Shown: one piece after another, positions 1-7,320 of the stretch
How positions within the stretch are numbered: position 1 is the stretch's first letter
How the letters are laid out: each line of letters starts with the position of its first letter
Assembly (NCBI GenBank): GCA_964427955.1
Contig: CAYRWY010000151.1
Coordinates: 1-12,471 of the forward strand
DNA: 12,471 bases
From: JACRBK01 sp964427955
Lineage (GTDB): Bacteria; Chloroflexota; Anaerolineae; Aggregatilineales; Aggregatilineaceae
Reading direction: 5' to 3'
Translations under genes and position numbers: made by a program
Notes under the pieces: generated by a model
The model's input: the letters and a program-made list of their open reading frames with translations, nothing else
What the model was told of the DNA's origin: nothing
Database searches by the model: none

Positions 1-605
1 GCGACGTCTTTGGACAGGTCGTACGCCCAATCGACCAGCGTCGTGTTCAAGTGGAAGAGTTCGGTATCGGACGTCCAGCCATCCTCGCACCAGGGATCGC
101 TGCATCCCAGGTGGATCAGCGGGTAATCCCAGGTAGCGGGCATTTCGCGCGCGTCGATCTCGTAAGCCAGGTCGCCATCGATCACCCAATCCGACCACGC
201 TGCCGATCCCAACGTGCCATCCTTCGGGTCGATCCCCGCGATTCCGGCGACGATGATGTACGCTTTGCTCAGGTCCAGTTGATCGCTCAGTCCGACTGCC
301 ATCACGGTAGCGGCGGCGTTGGCGGTGCCCATGCCGGTGACGACCAGGCAGTGGCCCTCGGCATTGCAGTAGACCTGGGACCAGCTCCCCGGCACGTCGA
401 TCACCTCGGTGAGGGCTTCTCCTTCGACCCACGACTGCGCCTCGCCGGCGAAGTCTCCGGTCATCTCGCCGGATTCGAACATCGCGATGGTGAGGACTTT
501 GACCTGGCGAGCTTCTGACTGCGCATAAGAGGGGCCAAAGAACAGCAATGATGAAAGGATCAATCCAGCCAAAACGAACACCGACAAGCTCTTGCGGGAT
601 GACAT
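1..605 (-). CDS. Secreted NUP-family (purine nucleoside permease-like) protein, 3' part cut off by the window
   Basis: Reading the minus strand from the ATG at 605 gives an open frame of 201 codons that runs off the left edge, so the C-terminus is missing. Residues 1-28 form a signal peptide (basic start SSRKS, hydrophobic LSVFVLAGLILSSLLFF, likely cleavage after PSYA). The mature part carries blocks I associate with the NUP family (PF06516): KVLTIAMFE near 36-44, VYCNAEGHCLVVTGMGTANA at 78-97, AGIAGIDPKDGTLGSAAW at 120-137 and DGDLAYEIDAREMP at 143-156. Family knowledge: the founding Candida protein was described as a purine nucleoside permease, but the family is related to the nucleoside phosphorylase fold. 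I see no membrane helix apart from the signal sequence, so a soluble exported nucleoside-binding or phosphorylase-like protein fits better than a channel. The ribosome site is weak (AAGAG, 6 bases before ATG). The gene is separated by 95 bp from the methyltransferase gene upstream on the same strand. Family call is confident; function is not. Confidence 0.85.
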   Translation of the reverse strand, partial: MSSRKSLSVFVLAGLILSSLLFFGPSYAQSEARQVKVLTIAMFESGEMTGDFAGEAQSWVEGEALTEVIDVPGSWSQVYCNAEGHCLVVTGMGTANAAATVMAVGLSDQLDLSKAYIIVAGIAGIDPKDGTLGSAAWSDWVIDGDLAYEIDAREMPATWDYPLIHLGCSDPWCEDGWTSDTELFHLNTTLVDWAYDLSKDV

Positions 606-700
606 TTTTTGCTCTTTTCTACTCAGTGGACGTCCTGATTCTATCCCGTCCGGCCCTCCCGCTGTAGGGCTATTTCACCAAAACGGGCGCTGGAACGAGG

Positions 701-1441
701 TTACTTTTTTCCCACCCACACCAGCGTCTCGCCCGCCGTCGGCAGCGTGACCGGCCCCTCGGCCAGCATCCGTTCGAGCGCCCGCAGGCCCGCCGTGTAC
801 TCTTCTGCGCTGATCAGGTGCAGCATCGAGTAGCCTTTTTTGCGCACCAGTTCCACGTAGCGCGCGTCGAGGGTGAGTTCGCCCCCTTCGTAGAGGGCGA
901 CGGCCTTGAGGTTGACCAGCCCGTGTGCCTCCGCGGCCTGCGTGATCTGCGGAAGGTCGGGGTAGCGCGCTTGATCGACCGCCACCGTGCCGGGGAAAAA
1001 CCGGGCGATGGCCCGCCGTGCGATCTGATCGTGCGACTGCGTGACGATGCACAGCTTGCCGCCGGGACGCAGCACGCGCTGGATCTCGCCGAACATGGCG
1101 TCGATGTCCGGTACGTGGTGGATCACGTCGGTCATGTAGATGAAGTGGAAGGACGCGTCCTCGAACGGGATGTGCGCCGCCTCTCCGGCGCGAAAGTCGA
1201 TGGTCGAATTCTTCTGGCGCGCCTTTTCGATCATCCCCGCGGACGGTTCGACGCCGCACACCTGCGCCCGCGTGATCCGCTGCACGACGTCGGTATGGTT
1301 GCCCGTCCCGCAGCCCAGGTCCAGCACGCGGGTCGCCGGGGTCAGGTTGATTTCTTCTGCGAAGCTGTTGATCAGCTCCACGTCGGCCCGCCGCACGTCG
1401 TCGTACACCCGGCTGATCGCGTCATAGTCTACTTTGGTCAT
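701..1441 (-). CDS. Class I SAM-dependent methyltransferase
   Basis: A 246-residue protein of the UbiE/MenG-like small-molecule methyltransferase type (Methyltransf_11/25). Visible motifs: motif I VLDLGCGTG at 39-47 binds SAM; an acidic residue at the end of strand 2 (VEPS, E65) should contact the ribose; GEAAHIPFEDASFHFIYMTD near 86-105 covers motifs II/III; RVLRPGGKL lies near 122-130. The C-terminal third (QARYPDLPQITQAAEAHGLVNL onward) is the variable substrate-side region, so the substrate cannot be read from sequence. The start at 1441 is supported by AGAGGT seven bases upstream. It lies downstream of the ABC exporter on the same strand across a 103-bp gap that contains a dispersed repeat, so cotranscription is possible but not certain. 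The protein looks complete and cytoplasmic. Fold confidence is high; pathway unknown. Confidence 0.9.
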   Translation of the reverse strand: MTKVDYDAISRVYDDVRRADVELINSFAEEINLTPATRVLDLGCGTGNHTDVVQRITRAQVCGVEPSAGMIEKARQKNSTIDFRAGEAAHIPFEDASFHFIYMTDVIHHVPDIDAMFGEIQRVLRPGGKLCIVTQSHDQIARRAIARFFPGTVAVDQARYPDLPQITQAAEAHGLVNLKAVALYEGGELTLDARYVELVRKKGYSMLHLISAEEYTAGLRALERMLAEGPVTLPTAGETLVWVGKK

Positions 1442-1497
1442 GATCCTACCTCTTTTCAGGTCTGGGTGTCGCCCCTACCCCGACGTTTCCACTGCGC

Positions 1498-1540
1498 CAC
1501 TCTCCCTCGCCACCGGGCGGAGAGGGGGCCGGGGGGTGCT
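1498..1540 (+). repeat. Dispersed GC-rich palindromic repeat, copy A
   Basis: Lies in the 103-bp gap between the exporter stop and the methyltransferase start. CTCTCC at 1500-1505 pairs with GGAGAG at 1519-1524, with GCC/GGC inside it and a three-base bulge. It continues into GGAGAGGGGGCCGGGGGGTG (1519-1538), a block that recurs almost unchanged in copy C near the right edge (GGCT in place of GGCC). It belongs to the family CCCCTCGCCA...GGAGAGGGG...GGGGTGAGG seen four times in the window. It could affect read-through or stability of the transcript; it lacks the U-run of an intrinsic terminator. Confidence 0.6.
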
Positions 1541-1544
1541 CCCC

Positions 1545-3284
1545 CTACGCCAACTGCCGCTGGGCGGTATACAGCCGCGCGTACAGCCCGCCCTGCGCCA
1601 GCAGCTCGTCGTGCGTGCCGGTTTCGGCGATGCGCGTCCCTTCCAGCACTACAATCGTGTTCGCGTGGCGCACGGTGGACAGCCGGTGCGCGATGATGAT
1701 CGTGGTCTTGCCTGCCATCAGCCGTTCCAACGCCTGCTGGATCAGCACTTCGGTTTCGGTATCGACCGAGGACGTTGCTTCGTCCAGGATCAGGATCGGG
1801 GCGTCCTTCAGCACGGCCCGTGCAATCGAGATCCGCTGCTTTTGCCCGCCGGACAGCTTGACGCCGCGCTCGCCGATCAACGTGTCGTAGCCGTGGGGCA
1901 GGTCGCAGATGAAGGCGTGCGCGTTGGCGACTTCCGCCGCCCGGATGATGTCGGCCTCGGTCGCGGCGGGGTTGCCGAACTGGATGTTGTCGCGCACCGT
2001 GCCGTGGAACAGGAACACGTCTTGCAGCACGATGCTGATCTGCCGCCGCAGGCTTTCGAGTTCCAGGTCGCGGGTATCGACTCCGTCCAGGCGCACGATC
2101 CCGGCAATGGGATCGTAAAAGCGCGGGATCAGGCTCACCAGCGTGGATTTGCCGACGCCGGTCGGCCCGACCAGCGCCACCATGTGGTTGGCCGGGATGT
2201 CCAGCGAGATGTCTTCGAGCACCATGTCGCCCTGGCTGTAGCGGAAGCTGACGCCCTCGAAGGCGACGTGTCCCCGCGCGCGCTCGTCGAGCCGGAGGGC
2301 GTGCGCGCCTTCGGGCACTTCCGGCGATTCGCGCAGCAGCTCGTCCACGCGATCCGCGCTCGCCATCGATTCCTGGATGCGTTCCCAGGCGGTGTTCAGC
2401 ACGCGCAGCGGTTGGTAGAGCATTTCCAGGTATAGGAAGAAGGCGACCAGGTCGGGCACGGGCAGGGCGTGATGGTAGACCAGCAGCCCGCCGAAGTAGA
2501 TCACCACCAGGGTGCCGATGGACGACGTAAAATCGACGATAGGCTGGAAGATCGCCATCATCTTGAGGGCGTACAGCAGCGATTGGCGGTAGGTCTCGAT
2601 GCCATAACTGACGCGCGCGGCTTCGGGTTCCTCGCGGGTGAAGGCTTTGATCTCGCGGATGCCGGACAGGTTGTCGTTCAGCACGGCATTCAGCTCGCCG
2701 AGCTTGACCTGCCGCGCATAGAAGGCCGGGTTCACTTTTTTCGCGTAGATCTGCATCACCCACACCACGAACGGGACCGGGATCAGGCTCAGCAGTCCCA
2801 GTTTCCAGTTCATGACCAGCAGCATCCCCGCCACGCCGACCAGCGTCAGCAGGTTCACGATCACGTCCGGCACGGCGTGGGCGATCAGCGCCTCGAACAG
2901 ATCAGTATCGTTCACGATGCGCGACATCATCTGCCCGGTCTGCTTGTCTTCGTAGAAGCGCAGCGAGAGCCGCTGGGTGTGCTGGTAGACGTGCTTGCGC
3001 ATGTCGGCCACCACGCCCCAGCCCGCCACGTGCGCCATGTAGCTTCGCACGAACTGCAAGACGCCCTTCGCCACCAGCGCCGCCAGCGCGATCAGCGTCA
3101 GGGTGGTGATGTGGGGCATGGTCGAATCGTCCAGGGCGTGCTCGGTGACGGTGGCGATCAGGTCCTTGATGATCCACGGGATCAGCAGTTGGACGCCCAC
3201 CAGCAGCACCATGCTGATGACCGTCCAGGTGAGGGCGCGGGTGTAATTCCGCGCGAAAATGAAGATCAGTCGGAACGCTTTCAT
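1545..3284 (-). CDS. ABC exporter half-transporter, transmembrane domain fused to ATPase
   Basis: A 579-residue type IV exporter of the MsbA/MDR/lipid-export class (ABC_membrane + ABC_tran), expected to work as a homodimer or with a partner encoded elsewhere. The N-terminal ~300 residues carry six hydrophobic segments (about 18-38, 60-78, 138-158, 163-181, 248-270, 278-295). ATPase motifs are intact: Walker A GPTGVGKST at 373-381, Q-loop Q421 (VLQD), signature LSGGQKQR at 477-484, Walker B ILILDE with catalytic E502, D-loop SSVD at 505-508, H-loop H533 (AHRLST). An active pump is therefore expected. The coupling helix region VNDTDLFEALIAHAVPD near 124-140 is typical. The substrate cannot be read; lipids, drugs or peptides are all possible. 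A short AAGGA lies three bases before the ATG. The gene follows the SH3b protein by 31 bp on the same strand, so the two are probably one operon. Confidence 0.95.
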   Translation of the reverse strand: MKAFRLIFIFARNYTRALTWTVISMVLLVGVQLLIPWIIKDLIATVTEHALDDSTMPHITTLTLIALAALVAKGVLQFVRSYMAHVAGWGVVADMRKHVYQHTQRLSLRFYEDKQTGQMMSRIVNDTDLFEALIAHAVPDVIVNLLTLVGVAGMLLVMNWKLGLLSLIPVPFVVWVMQIYAKKVNPAFYARQVKLGELNAVLNDNLSGIREIKAFTREEPEAARVSYGIETYRQSLLYALKMMAIFQPIVDFTSSIGTLVVIYFGGLLVYHHALPVPDLVAFFLYLEMLYQPLRVLNTAWERIQESMASADRVDELLRESPEVPEGAHALRLDERARGHVAFEGVSFRYSQGDMVLEDISLDIPANHMVALVGPTGVGKSTLVSLIPRFYDPIAGIVRLDGVDTRDLELESLRRQISIVLQDVFLFHGTVRDNIQFGNPAATEADIIRAAEVANAHAFICDLPHGYDTLIGERGVKLSGGQKQRISIARAVLKDAPILILDEATSSVDTETEVLIQQALERLMAGKTTIIIAHRLSTVRHANTIVVLEGTRIAETGTHDELLAQGGLYARLYTAQRQLA

Positions 3285-3315
3285 AGGTCCTTAGGCTTCG
3301 ATGAAATGCAGCAAA

Positions 3316-4092
3316 TTACAGCCGCCGCATGAAGGCTACCAGCAGCCCCATCAGCCCCAGCGCCCCCAGCGCCAGGATCGGCAGCAGCGGCGGGAAGCCG
3401 GAGCCGGTGTCGGTGCTTGGATTGGTGCGCGGGACCACGACGGGCGTGGGCGTGTAGGGCGGAAAGGTGAAGGTTGGGATCGGCTGGCCGGGGACCAGCG
3501 TCGCCGCCTGGCCGGGGATCGGCGTGAAGATCCCGGTAGGCGTGATCAGGGCCTCGGCGGTCAGGGTCGCCATCGCACCCGGCGTGGCGCTGATCACCGC
3601 CGCCGTCGCCTGCGCGTTCAAAAAGGCCGGATCGATAGTCGCGACGTTTTCCAGCGACATTTCGGGAATCTGGGTTTCGTCGCCGTACAGCTTGACGACG
3701 CTGTTGTGCACCCAGGCCGTGCCGGTCGGTGAGTTGGGGAACTCGATCAGATACCATTCGTACAGCTTGCCGATCACGGCGTAGGTCGTGCCGGGATAGA
3801 TCAGGCCGACGCGATCCGCCCCGATGTCCGGCTTGGCGCGGATATTCGTCTCGTTGGAGATGGCCTCGACGAACGGTCGTCCCGCCGAGGTCGCGGTGCG
3901 GGTTGGCGTTTCGCTGGGCGGGCCGAGCGTCGCCGTGGGCGTCGGGAACTGGAGTGGAACCGGGGAGGGCGAGGTCTGCCGCCGGCGATCCGACTCGCCG
4001 CGCGGATACGCCCAGGCGGCGGACGCGCCTCCGGCGATCAGCAGCAGCGCCAGCAGTCCGGCCAAAAGACAGCGTTTGGTCTTCAGGAGCAT
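3316..4092 (-). CDS. Secreted, membrane-anchored SH3b-domain protein
   Basis: A 258-residue predicted surface protein. Layout: signal peptide 1-28 (KTKR, hydrophobic run, ASAAWA); Pro/Thr/Ser-rich linker about 38-72; one bacterial SH3 domain about 74-137, with typical TNIRAKPDIGADRVGLIYPG and WYLIEF...GTAWVHNSVV; a second low-complexity Pro/Thr region about 183-232; a hydrophobic helix at 234-254; and the tail MRRL. Bacterial SH3 domains commonly bind peptidoglycan or peptide ligands, so a cell-wall contact role is likely, but no catalytic domain is present. The start at 4092 is chosen over an in-frame start at 4368 because a GGAGG site sits four bases upstream and the signal peptide begins exactly there; the extra 92 residues look non-coding. 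It is first in the likely SH3b-ABC operon and divergent from the MFS gene. Confidence 0.85.
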   Translation of the reverse strand: MLLKTKRCLLAGLLALLLIAGGASAAWAYPRGESDRRRQTSPSPVPLQFPTPTATLGPPSETPTRTATSAGRPFVEAISNETNIRAKPDIGADRVGLIYPGTTYAVIGKLYEWYLIEFPNSPTGTAWVHNSVVKLYGDETQIPEMSLENVATIDPAFLNAQATAAVISATPGAMATLTAEALITPTGIFTPIPGQAATLVPGQPIPTFTFPPYTPTPVVVPRTNPSTDTGSGFPPLLPILALGALGLMGLLVAFMRRL

Positions 4093-4096
4093 GAAT

Positions 4097-4101
4097 CCTC
4101 C
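4097..4101 (-). promoter_or_regulatory. Ribosome binding site that fixes the SH3b gene start
   Basis: GGAGG on the minus strand, four bases before the ATG at 4092. It supports the short start, which also coincides with the signal peptide, against the longer in-frame extension to 4368. Confidence 0.7.
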
Positions 4102-4151
4102 AATAAGCGTGAGCCGTGAGCACGCGCTCGCCCCCAGAGCGCGCGGCGTTG

Positions 4152-4180
4152 AGCATACCGCGCCTGATCTCGTCCGGCAA
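4152..4180 (-). promoter_or_regulatory. Candidate sigma-70-type promoter for the SH3b-ABC operon
   Basis: On the minus strand TTGCCG (4180-4175) and TATGCT (4157-4152) are separated by exactly 17 bases, each matching four of six consensus positions. The start point would give a leader of about 50 nt before the GGAGG site. A 7-bp-arm hairpin (CGCGCTC 4123-4129 / GAGCGCG 4137-4143) would lie in that leader. The assignment rests on consensus matching only. Confidence 0.4.
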
Positions 4181-4197
4181 ACGCTGGCGGGCGGTGG

Positions 4198-4203
4198 TAT
4201 AGT
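4198..4203 (+). promoter_or_regulatory. Candidate -10 box for the MFS gene
   Basis: TATAGT on the plus strand, five of six to consensus. No good -35 is visible 16-18 bases upstream. Transcription would start near 4210, leaving about 25 nt before the ATG at 4237 and leaving almost no leader for the alternative GTG at 4213, which supports the ATG. Confidence 0.35.
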
Positions 4204-4236
4204 TTCCGGCGTGTGGTGACTACGAAAGAGCCTGAG

Positions 4237-5481
4237 ATGCGAGTTTATTACAACCTGCTGCGTACCAACCGCCCCTACGCCCGGCTGTGGGCGGCCCAGG
4301 CGATCAGCCTGCTGGGCGACTGGTTCAGCACCATCGTCCTGGCGACGCTCGTCTCCGATTACAGTCATGGGTCCGGCCTGGCGATCAGCGTCCTGCTGCT
4401 GTGCCGCTTCCTGCCGCCGGTGATCGTCGGGCCGCTGGCGGGCGTCCTGGTGGATCGCTTCGACCGCAAGCGCCTGATGATCGCGAGCGACCTGGCGCGG
4501 GTGGTGGTCGTGTTAGGCTTCCTGCTGGCCGACGCGCCGGATCGCCTGTGGCTGATCTACGTCTTCAGCGTCATCCAGTTTTCGATCTCGGCGGTGTTCG
4601 AGCCGAGCCGCGCGGCCTTCACGCCCAGCATCGTCCCCGCCGAGTGTCTGGTCGAGGCCAACATGGTGGGCAGCATCACGTGGTCGGTCATGTCGGCGGT
4701 GGGCGGCGTCTTGGGCGGCGGCGTAGCGGGCCTGTTCGGGACCTCCGCCGCGCTGATCTTCGATTCCGCTACCTTCGCGGCCTCCGCGCTGCTGATCTCG
4801 CGCATCATGCCGCGCGCCATCGATCCGGACCATCCCGTTCGCCCGCGCGCCGACTTCGTGAGCGGCCTGCGCTACGTCCGCCAGCGCCCGGAGATCGGCC
4901 TCACGCTGATGGTCAAAGGCGGGAGCGTGATCGGCAGCATGGACACCCTGATGATCATCTACGCGACGTCCGTTTTCGTCGTCGGCGACAAAGGCGCGGG
5001 ATCGCTGGGGCTGTTTTGGGGCGCTTACGGGGCCGGCGCGGTGCTCGGCCCGCTGCTGTTCGAGCGTTTCAGCGACGGCGCGATTTCCACCCTGCGGCGG
5101 CTGATCAGCTATGCTTTTCTGTTCGGCACGGCGAGCTGGTTCATCTTCGGCGCGGCTCCCACGCTGGCGGTAGCCGTGTTGGCGCTGCTGGTGCGGGCGC
5201 TGGGCAGCACCTACTGGACGTACAGCTCAGTGATCATCCAGCGCCTGGTGGACGACGATTACCTGGGGCGCGTCTTTGCGCTGGATCTGATGTTCTTCCA
5301 GTTATCGCTGGTGGTGAGCATCATCGTGACCGGCGCGGTGCTGAGCCTGATCGGTTCGGAGCACGTCCGCGCCGTCGCTTATGGGACCGGCGTGATCAGC
5401 GTGCTGCCGATGATCGCCTGGGTTCGGGCGGTGCGCTGGCTCGACCGCCGGACTCCGCCTACGCCCGCCGCGCCGCGCTGA
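4237..5481 (+). CDS. MFS transporter (DHA3-like)
   Basis: A 414-residue, about twelve-helix major facilitator of the drug:H+ antiporter-3 type, the group that includes macrolide and enterobactin exporters. Seen: RLWAAQAISLLGDWFS in helix 1 (about 16-31), the family-typical GD-x-F; the loop 2-3 motif GPLAGVLVDRFDRKRLM at 65-81; the conserved VFEPSRAAFTPSIVP block after helix 4; a charged central loop (PRAIDPDHPVRPRADFVSGLRYVRQ) between the halves; and DDDYLGRVFALD in the loop before the last helices. Predicted role is proton-coupled export of a small molecule; substrate unknown. The start is taken as ATG 4237 (AAAGAG upstream) rather than GTG 4213, which has no ribosome site and sits right after the -10-like box. 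The last 23 bp overlap the convergent CAP-LysM gene. Confidence 0.9.
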   Translation: MRVYYNLLRTNRPYARLWAAQAISLLGDWFSTIVLATLVSDYSHGSGLAISVLLLCRFLPPVIVGPLAGVLVDRFDRKRLMIASDLARVVVVLGFLLADAPDRLWLIYVFSVIQFSISAVFEPSRAAFTPSIVPAECLVEANMVGSITWSVMSAVGGVLGGGVAGLFGTSAALIFDSATFAASALLISRIMPRAIDPDHPVRPRADFVSGLRYVRQRPEIGLTLMVKGGSVIGSMDTLMIIYATSVFVVGDKGAGSLGLFWGAYGAGAVLGPLLFERFSDGAISTLRRLISYAFLFGTASWFIFGAAPTLAVAVLALLVRALGSTYWTYSSVIIQRLVDDDYLGRVFALDLMFFQLSLVVSIIVTGAVLSLIGSEHVRAVAYGTGVISVLPMIAWVRAVRWLDRRTPPTPAAPR

Positions 5482-6715
5482 GCCACCACCGCGCGCCAAT
5501 CCCGATCAGGACCAGGGCCAGGACCACGATCCCCAGGACGCTGCCGATCACCTTCCGGTCCATCGCCGTGCTCGACTCGTCCGCCGCCGGGGCGGGAGTG
5601 GTCGGCGTGGGGCTGGGCAGGGGCGACGGCGGAGCGCTGGTGGCCGTGAGCGTGGGAGCCGGGGTCGGCGGCAGCGGCGTGGAGGTCGGCGCCAGGGTTG
5701 GTGGCACGGTCGCGCTCGGCGGCAGGGGGGAGGGCGTGGGCGTGCTCGCCGGGGCGGTCGGGCTGGAAGTGACCGTCGCGGCGGCGGGTTCAGGGACCAG
5801 CCGCAGCACGTCGCCCGGGTGCAGGACGTCGGCGCGGGTCAGGTGGTTGTAGGCGAGCAGTTGATCGACCGTCAGCCCGTGCGTGACCGCGATCTCCCAG
5901 AACGTCTGGCCGTCCTTGGCGACGACCTGCGCGATCGGGGTGGGCGTCGGCGGTGCGGCCTGGCCGGAACCCAGCCGGACCAGCACGCGATCCCCCGGTT
6001 TGAGCACGACCGAACGCGGCCAGCCGTTGAGCGCCAGCAGATCGTCCAGCGCGACGCCGTAGCGCGCGGCGATGTCCCAGGCGGTTTGTCCGGTCTGCAC
6101 GACGTGATAAATGGTGCCGTTCTCGTCGGGTTCGGCCAGCACCACCGGCACGACCGCCGGAACCAGGGAGGCCGGATTCTCAACCACAGCAGCGGCAGGG
6201 GTGGACGCTGCGCCGGGGAAGGGTGGAAAATAAGAGTCGCGCCGCCCGATCAGGAAGACGTAGTAGTCGTTTTCGGCGTCTGAGGCGACGCCCGCTCCAC
6301 CGTCCTCCGCGTCGTTCAGCATCGTCCAGCGGTGGCCGGGGCTGTTGGCCCAGCCTTCGACGGCCCACGCGACGGTAGCATAGCCCTGCGTGCCCTCCGC
6401 GACATTCTCCAGCACGACGCCCAAGTACCCGGCGGCGGTCGCGCGATCCTGGGGCATGGTGCCCCCTTCGCCGACGTGACTGCCGCGGTGGTTGGCGGCG
6501 ATCCAGTCCGCGTGGCGCTGGGCCGCGGCCATCAGGGCCGGGTTGGAGGCCACGGCAGGCATCCCCTGCGTGGCGCGGAAGGCGTTCACGGCGGCCAATA
6601 AGTCTGAGCCGGTGCTGGTGGGAGTGGCGGCCAGGGTGGTGGGCTGGGGGGCGGTGAGAGTGAGGGCCAGCAGGACGGCCAGGAACCAGATGAGGCGAGT
6701 TTTTGGCATCGTCAT
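5459..6715 (-). CDS. Surface protein with CAP (SCP/PR-1) domain, two LysM domains and C-terminal anchor
   Basis: A 418-residue predicted envelope protein. In order: signal peptide 1-30; CAP domain about 37-157 (LLAAVNAFRATQGMP, QRHADWIAANH, VLENVAEG, WANSPGHRWTMLN, all family hallmarks); LysM 1 about 202-247 (YHVVQTGQTAWDIAARYGV...LKPGDRVLV); LysM 2 about 263-306 (VVAKDGQTFWEIAVTHGLT...LHPGDVLRL); a long Pro/Thr/Ser linker about 310-380; a helix at 389-410; and an ARRA tail. LysM binds N-acetylglucosamine polymers such as peptidoglycan. Bacterial CAP domains such as YkwD types are common beside LysM, but their biochemical role is mostly unproven. GGAG lies two bases before ATG 6715 and eight before a second ATG at 6709, so the true start may be 6709. 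Convergent with the MFS gene and divergent from the GNAT gene. Confidence 0.9.
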   Translation of the reverse strand: MTMPKTRLIWFLAVLLALTLTAPQPTTLAATPTSTGSDLLAAVNAFRATQGMPAVASNPALMAAAQRHADWIAANHRGSHVGEGGTMPQDRATAAGYLGVVLENVAEGTQGYATVAWAVEGWANSPGHRWTMLNDAEDGGAGVASDAENDYYVFLIGRRDSYFPPFPGAASTPAAAVVENPASLVPAVVPVVLAEPDENGTIYHVVQTGQTAWDIAARYGVALDDLLALNGWPRSVVLKPGDRVLVRLGSGQAAPPTPTPIAQVVAKDGQTFWEIAVTHGLTVDQLLAYNHLTRADVLHPGDVLRLVPEPAAATVTSSPTAPASTPTPSPLPPSATVPPTLAPTSTPLPPTPAPTLTATSAPPSPLPSPTPTTPAPAADESSTAMDRKVIGSVLGIVVLALVLIGIGARWWLSAARRA

Positions 6716-6735
6716 AGCTCCAGTAACCTGGCCTC

Positions 6736-6764
6736 AGTCTAGCGCAGGTGCCCCCGCCTTTCCA
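6736..6764 (-). promoter_or_regulatory. Candidate promoter for the CAP-LysM gene
   Basis: Minus-strand TGGAAA (6764-6759) and TAGACT (6741-6736) with a 17-base spacer, each four of six to consensus, ending 20 bases before the start codon. Based on consensus only. Confidence 0.3.
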
Positions 6765-6799
6765 GCAGCGTCAGGTGATCGGTGGGCACCCGACTCCCG

Positions 6800-6805
6800 T
6801 ATAAA
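6800..6805 (+). promoter_or_regulatory. Candidate -10 box for the GNAT gene
   Basis: TATAAA(T) on the plus strand, 30 bases before the ATG at 6835. No matching -35 is evident. An in-frame upstream ATG at 6805 lies inside this box, which argues against it being the translation start. Confidence 0.35.
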
Positions 6806-6823
6806 TGACCAGGTGCTATCGAG

Positions 6824-6828
6824 AGGAG
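6824..6828 (+). promoter_or_regulatory. Ribosome binding site that fixes the GNAT start
   Basis: AGGAG six bases before ATG 6835. No comparable site precedes the longer in-frame start at 6805. Confidence 0.7.
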
Positions 6829-6834
6829 CAGCCC

Positions 6835-7314
6835 ATGAACGAACATTCGACCGGAGATCAAGTCAGTCTCCGCGAGATCACGGCCCAGACGGTCAGTCCC
6901 ATCTGCAAGCTGAGCGATACCCTGTCCGCGCCGCAGCAGAAGATGGTCGCCTCCAATGCACTGTCCATCGCCCAGGCGCATTTTTCGGAACACGCCTGGT
7001 TCCGGGCGATCTATGCCGGGGACACGCCGGTGGGCTTCATCATGCTGTACGATAATCCGGCGGAACCGGTCTACTTCCTGTGGCGGCTGATGATCGCCGG
7101 ACCGCATCAGGGGCGGGGCTACGGTGCGCAAGCGATTGCGCTGCTGATCGACTACGTGAAGACGCGGCCCGGCGCCAAGGAACTGCTGGTGAGTTGCGGG
7201 GAAGGGGAAGCCAGCCCTGAAGGGTTCTACCAGAAACTCGGTTTCAAGCGCACCGGCGCGATGGAAGACAACGAAGTGGTTCTAAGCCTACCATTGTTCA
7301 CTGAATCTCCTTAA
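6835..7314 (+). CDS. GNAT-family N-acetyltransferase (diamine/spermidine acetyltransferase-like)
   Basis: A 159-residue acetyltransferase. The acetyl-CoA pyrophosphate loop is QGRGYG at 92-97 after the usual strand YFLWRLMIAGPH; motif B is the C-terminal GFYQKLGFKRTG at 130-141. The N-terminal part (VSLREITAQTV...) and the line NALSIAQAHFSEHAWFRAIY resemble BltD/PaiA-like proteins annotated as spermine/spermidine or diamine acetyltransferases. Polyamine detoxification is a plausible but unproven role. The start at 6835 is chosen because AGGAG (6824-6828) sits six bases upstream; the in-frame ATG at 6805 overlaps a TATAAAT box. The gene stands alone, divergent from the CAP-LysM gene and convergent with the propeller operon. 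Its stop codon lies inside a 16-bp perfect palindrome. Confidence 0.88.
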   Translation: MNEHSTGDQVSLREITAQTVSPICKLSDTLSAPQQKMVASNALSIAQAHFSEHAWFRAIYAGDTPVGFIMLYDNPAEPVYFLWRLMIAGPHQGRGYGAQAIALLIDYVKTRPGAKELLVSCGEGEASPEGFYQKLGFKRTGAMEDNEVVLSLPLFTESP

Positions 7315-7320
7315 GGAGAT
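7305..7320. repeat. 16-bp perfect palindrome spanning the GNAT stop codon
   Basis: ATCTCCTTAAGGAGAT is self-complementary over all 16 bases and contains the TAA at 7312-7314. With no loop it cannot fold efficiently as an RNA hairpin and no T-run follows, so it is not a classic terminator. A dimeric protein site or chance are both possible. Confidence 0.5.

Noticed and set aside
653..670. Small hairpin GCCCT/AGGGC after the methyltransferase gene as a terminator
   Set aside because: Five-base arms with an eight-base loop and no T-run on the downstream side; too weak to call.
818..3332. Plus-strand open frames at 818-1696, 1434-2435 and 2469-3332
   Set aside because: Antisense shadows of the methyltransferase and ABC exporter, rich in His/Arg/Asp from high-GC third positions, with no domains. 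The sense genes have all catalytic motifs.
4093..4368. In-frame upstream extension of the SH3b protein by 92 residues
   Set aside because: It would bury the signal peptide, overlap the divergent MFS gene and ignore the GGAGG site before ATG 4092.
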